Source: Leucobacter chromiireducens subsp. solipictus
GTDB lineage: Bacteria; Actinomycetota; Actinomycetes; Actinomycetales; Microbacteriaceae
Assembly (NCBI RefSeq): GCF_016758195.1
Contig: NZ_QYAC01000006.1
Span: 265,779 to 329,778 of the forward strand
Direction of reading: 5' to 3'
DNA: 64,000 bases
A model generated the notes under the pieces. That model was not told the origin of the DNA and did not search any database. It saw only the letters and a list, made by a program, of their open reading frames with translations. This document shows positions 61,154 through 64,000 of the stretch, piece after piece (the stretch's first letter is position 1; every line of letters starts with the position of its first letter). The position numbers were made by a program, and so were the translations under genes.

Positions 61154-61889
61154 GGCAGACGTATCCGTGGTGCGTGATTCGGGTCTGCCCGAGACCCCTG
61201 CGCAGATTCCCGCGGGCCAGTCCGCCGCGGCGACAGGCACCCGCTATGCGATCGTGATGTCGGTGTTCGTGGGGCTCCTCCTCATTTCGAACATCGTCGC
61301 GGTGAAGCTCATCGCCTTCGGCCCAGTGCAGGCCGGCGGGCTGACGCTCGGCCCGTTCATCGTGGACGGGGGCGTGTTCCTGTTCCCGCTCGTGTACATC
61401 GTCGGGGACGTCCTCGCGGAGGTGTACGGGCTGCGCGCGTCCCGCCGCGCAATCTTCACGGCGTTTGGGCTGTCGCTGCTGACCTCGGTCACGATCTGGA
61501 TCACGCAGGTGTCGCCTGCCGCGCCCGGCTGGGAGAACCAGGCCGCGTTCGAGTCCGTGCTGGGCTTCGTCCCGCGCATTGTCGCGGCGAGCCTGGGTGC
61601 GTTCCTCGCGGGGCAGCTCATCAACGCGTGGGTCCTCGTGTGGCTGCGCCGCCGCACGTCGGGGCGGTTCCTCCGCACTCGGCTGATTGCCTCGACGGTG
61701 GTCGGCCAGGTCGTGGACACCGTCGTGTTCTGCACCATCGCGTTCTGGGGCGTGCTCGAGGGCTGGGACTTCCTCGGGTACACCGCGCTCGGCTACGGCA
61801 TCAAGGTGCTCGCCGAAGTGGTGCTGCTCCCCGTCACCACCCGGGTCATCGCGCGGGTGCGCGCGGCAGAGGTGCGCGCCCGCGCCTGA
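61146..61889 (+). CDS. Queuosine precursor transporter (YhhQ/VUT family)
   Basis: A 247-residue membrane protein with about six helices. Conserved parts are VFVGLLLISNIVAVKLI, GPFIVDGGVFLFPLVYIVGDVLAEVYG, RRAIFTAF, AFLAGQLINAWVLVWLR, GQVVDTVVFCTIAFWG and YGIKVLAEVVLLP. YhhQ imports preQ0/preQ1 or queuine for tRNA modification. Here it sits head-on against tgt, 217 bp away, so it probably feeds salvaged base to Tgt. No de novo queuosine genes (queC-queF) are visible in the window. GTG/ATG start at 61146 overlaps the flavoprotein gene. Confidence 0.88.
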   Translation: MSKADVSVVRDSGLPETPAQIPAGQSAAATGTRYAIVMSVFVGLLLISNIVAVKLIAFGPVQAGGLTLGPFIVDGGVFLFPLVYIVGDVLAEVYGLRASRRAIFTAFGLSLLTSVTIWITQVSPAAPGWENQAAFESVLGFVPRIVAASLGAFLAGQLINAWVLVWLRRRTSGRFLRTRLIASTVVGQVVDTVVFCTIAFWGVLEGWDFLGYTALGYGIKVLAEVVLLPVTTRVIARVRAAEVRARA

Positions 61890-61959
61890 CCGGCCCTGAG
61901 CCCGGGCCGCCTGACCGGCCCCGAGCCCGGGCCGCCTGACCGGATCCGAGCCCGCGCCT
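61885..61959 (+). repeat. 25-bp tandem repeat, about three copies
   Basis: Units begin CCTGACCGGCCCNGAGCCC; the first includes the stop codon of the transporter gene, the third is degenerate. They occupy the start of the convergent gap to tgt. Confidence 0.75.
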
Positions 61960-62031
61960 CCGCTGGCAACCCCGATCAAGCTCCGCCCTCGCCCGGCGTC
62001 CGCCGCGGTGCTCGCCCTCTCTGGGGGTCCG

Positions 62032-62101
62032 CCCCACCCGAGGCATTTTCGCTAAACCGAGGCAAATTTGCCTCGGTTTAGCGAAAATGCCTCGGGTGGG
62101 G
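62032..62101. repeat. 70-bp perfect palindrome between yhhQ and tgt
   Basis: Two 35-base arms meet at 62066/62067 with no spacer and no mismatch; the centre is GGCAAATTTGCC. Each arm contains CCGAGGCA twice at 19-bp spacing (around GCATTTTCGCTAAAC). The right end stops six bases before the tgt stop codon. As RNA it would form a very long hairpin able to end both convergent transcripts; as DNA it could extrude a cruciform. Confidence 0.95.
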
Positions 62102-62106
62102 GAGGC

Positions 62107-63627
<1,521 letters not shown>

Positions 63628-63661
63628 TCATGCGGAGACACGCGCGGGATCGGGGCGCGGT

Positions 63662-63806
63662 TTGCCCGGAGCGCCAAAGCTGCGTAATGTATTCCCTTGT
63701 CAGCGAGACGGGCCGGAAGCGAAAGCGAGGCGGGCCGGATCGCAAGAGGATCTCCTGAAGATCGCTTGACCGGGAATTTGAAAGTTCACGCCAAAGCGAG
63801 TACAGT
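63662..63806 (+). promoter_or_regulatory. Tandem promoters of an rRNA operon
   Basis: Two sigma-70-like promoters face right. The first has TTGCCC (63662-63667), 17 bases, TAATGT (63685-63690); the second has TTGAAA (63778-63783), 17 bases, TACAGT (63801-63806). Together with the leader to their right they point to an rrn operon starting here. The bases from 63430 to 63660 hold no convincing gene. Confidence 0.65.
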
Positions 63807-63940
63807 GGGATTCTCGTCGGGCCGCACGGAGAACATGCTTCTCCATCAGAGTCAGCCAGAGTTTTCTGCGCGTGATCTGCGGCGTGAGACAGGTTGCTGT
63901 TCGGAGACCTCGTGAAGGGGTTGACGGGTGGTGTCTGGTC

Positions 63941-64000
63941 TTTGAGAACTCAATAGTGTGCACTTTAATTGTCAAATGCCAATTATTTAATCCCGTCGCC
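63941..64000 (+). other. 16S rRNA leader (pre-rRNA 5' region)
   Basis: TTTGAGAACTCAATAGTGTG at 63941-63960 matches the antitermination/processing leader seen before 16S rRNA genes of Microbacteriaceae and relatives. The AT-rich TGTCAAATGCCAATTATTTAA follows. The mature 16S gene is not within the window and should start shortly beyond base 64000. Confidence 0.75.

Overview
The window is high-GC DNA (roughly 70 percent) with GTG and TTG starts, many 4-base ATGA/GTGA gene overlaps, actinobacterial families (a GuaB1-type IMP dehydrogenase relative, a LAxTG cell-wall sorting signal, a leucine attenuator in front of leuA, PHO boxes made of 11-nt repeats) and an rRNA leader at the right edge. This fits a chromosome of the actinobacterial family Microbacteriaceae, with a Leucobacter-like feel. 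The genus is inference.

Layout. 1-2482 (minus): a sulfonate-type ABC importer (ssuB-ssuA-ssuC, the last cut by the window edge), then a DUF2511 lipoprotein. 3042-6576: a frameshifted drug-type MFS gene and a quinone-type oxidoreductase, divergent from a WYL regulator. 6659-13546 is the main accessory metabolic block. Two IclR regulators in tandem face a six-gene operon: extradiol-type VOC dioxygenase, fumarylacetoacetate-hydrolase (FAH) protein with a frameshift at its NYxxH motif, carboxymuconolactone-decarboxylase-like protein, HsaA-type flavin monooxygenase, alpha/beta hydrolase, and a flavin reductase fused to an IclR effector domain. Together these look like an aromatic hydroxylation and ring-cleavage pathway. 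13619-16189 is a lower-GC scar: an orphan membrane-anchored protein, a decayed IS3-family element with 54-bp inverted repeats, and the 3' end of a CPBP protease gene.

16287-28188 is mostly core: GlsB-like membrane protein, YggS, an odd tRNA-Cys, META lipoprotein, leuA with a leader peptide carrying four consecutive Leu codons, a GntR regulator with an ABC ATPase, two CNNM/CorC-like proteins, a YdeI-type protein, an SRAP protein, an M20 dipeptidase and mscL. 28268-36517 looks like a phosphate-responsive block: UTRA regulator, a four-unit PHO box, HAD phosphatase, phnD, phnC, a fused double phnE, and a secreted LAATG-anchored metallophosphoesterase with its own PHO-like box. 36763-45052: a proline-rich membrane protein, guaB1, thrC, an AI-2E-family exporter, a small membrane protein and an ABC exporter pair. 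45526-48750: tRNA-Glu, leuB, ilvE and an intact FAH protein. 48887-53635: GAF regulator, aldehyde dehydrogenase, alcohol dehydrogenase and DUF779. 53682-61153: rlmN, a kynureninase-like enzyme divergent from a LysR/MFS pair, gltX and a flavoprotein. 61146-63429: a queuosine-precursor transporter facing tgt across a 70-bp perfect palindrome. 63430-64000: tandem promoters and leader of an rRNA operon whose 16S gene should begin just past the edge.

The observations most worth follow-up are the flavin reductase-IclR effector fusion, the 70-bp palindrome together with intergenic elements of similar 19-bp periodicity, the PHO boxes, the frameshifts, and the tRNA-Cys with C33.
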